Assembly (NCBI GenBank): GCA_937864085.1
Contig: CALMIH010000034.1
Location: 1-5,108, forward strand
Length of the DNA: 5,108 nucleotides
Source: an uncultured Chloroflexota bacterium
Lineage (GTDB): Bacteria; Chloroflexota; Limnocylindria; Limnocylindrales; Limnocylindraceae
Direction of reading: 5' to 3'
Part shown: positions 5,055 to 5,108 of the stretch, one piece after another
Layout of the letters: every line of letters starts with the position of its first letter
Position numbering within the stretch: position 1 is the stretch's first letter
Position numbers and translations under genes: made by a program
Notes under the pieces: generated by a model
Databases searched by the model: none
Seen by the model: only the letters and a program-made list of their open reading frames with translations
Told to the model about the DNA's origin: nothing

Positions 5055-5108
5055 TCAGGCGATAATGTCAAGGGCGTACTCTTCATATCTGCAGGCCGCT
5101 TCTTCACT
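5055..5108 (-). CDS. Possible 3' end of an unidentified gene (runs off right edge)
   Basis: Reading leftward from the window edge, 17 codons end in TGA at 5055-5057 and give SEEAACRYEEYALDIIA. The composition is protein-like and the codons are mostly ordinary. A minus-strand gene ending here would be convergent with the hydrolase, leaving a 127-base gap, which is a normal layout. Two other frames over the same bases also look protein-like, so the call is weak: a plus frame containing PPIAIKALISGDNVKG that lacks a nearby start, and a minus frame starting at 5107 that runs into the hydrolase. No family can be assigned from so few residues. Confidence 0.3.
   Translation of the reverse strand, partial: SEEAACRYEEYALDIIA

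Overview
The window is GC-rich, gene-dense bacterial DNA that looks like a metagenomic contig. The left part (1 to about 3770) reads as one coherent stretch. It holds the 5' end of a hisA-like gene and a threonine aldolase on the minus strand, then a tRNA-Asp with an encoded CCA. Next come a NimA-like flavin-binding split-barrel protein with a translationally coupled small membrane protein on the plus strand, a FabI/FabL-like short-chain reductase on the minus strand, and the first half of an MshB/LmbE-type N-acetylglucosaminyl deacetylase on the plus strand. Gene content, GC content and a 'TANGAT, six bases, ATG' promoter-to-start layout suggest an actinobacterium or a freshwater Chloroflexota (Limnocylindria-like) organism. 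This assignment is inference only.

Between about 3766 and 3793 the logic of the sequence breaks. The deacetylase stops matching its family just after its last metal-binding motif (GHPDH). From there to 3880 the minus strand reads as the first ~39 residues of an L-serine dehydratase beta-type domain (GPVM.GPSSSH...RIGRLAR). Two unrelated genes, each cut, meet inside a ~25-base stretch that reads acceptably in both. This looks like an assembly chimera at a shared k-mer or a microhomology rearrangement.

By chance the plus-strand frame stays open across the joint, giving a 545-codon ORF that looks like a deacetylase-esterase fusion. I think it is two proteins: a truncated deacetylase and a complete HSL-type alpha/beta hydrolase starting at 4061. 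The right part (about 3793 to 5108) would then be a separate locus: a serine dehydratase gene divergent from the hydrolase, a 180-base regulatory gap between them, and possibly the 3' end of another minus-strand gene at the right edge.

No mobile element, CRISPR array or defence system was seen. The items most worth checking are the chimeric joint, which otherwise would be taken for a novel two-domain enzyme, and the recurring leaderless-type promoters.
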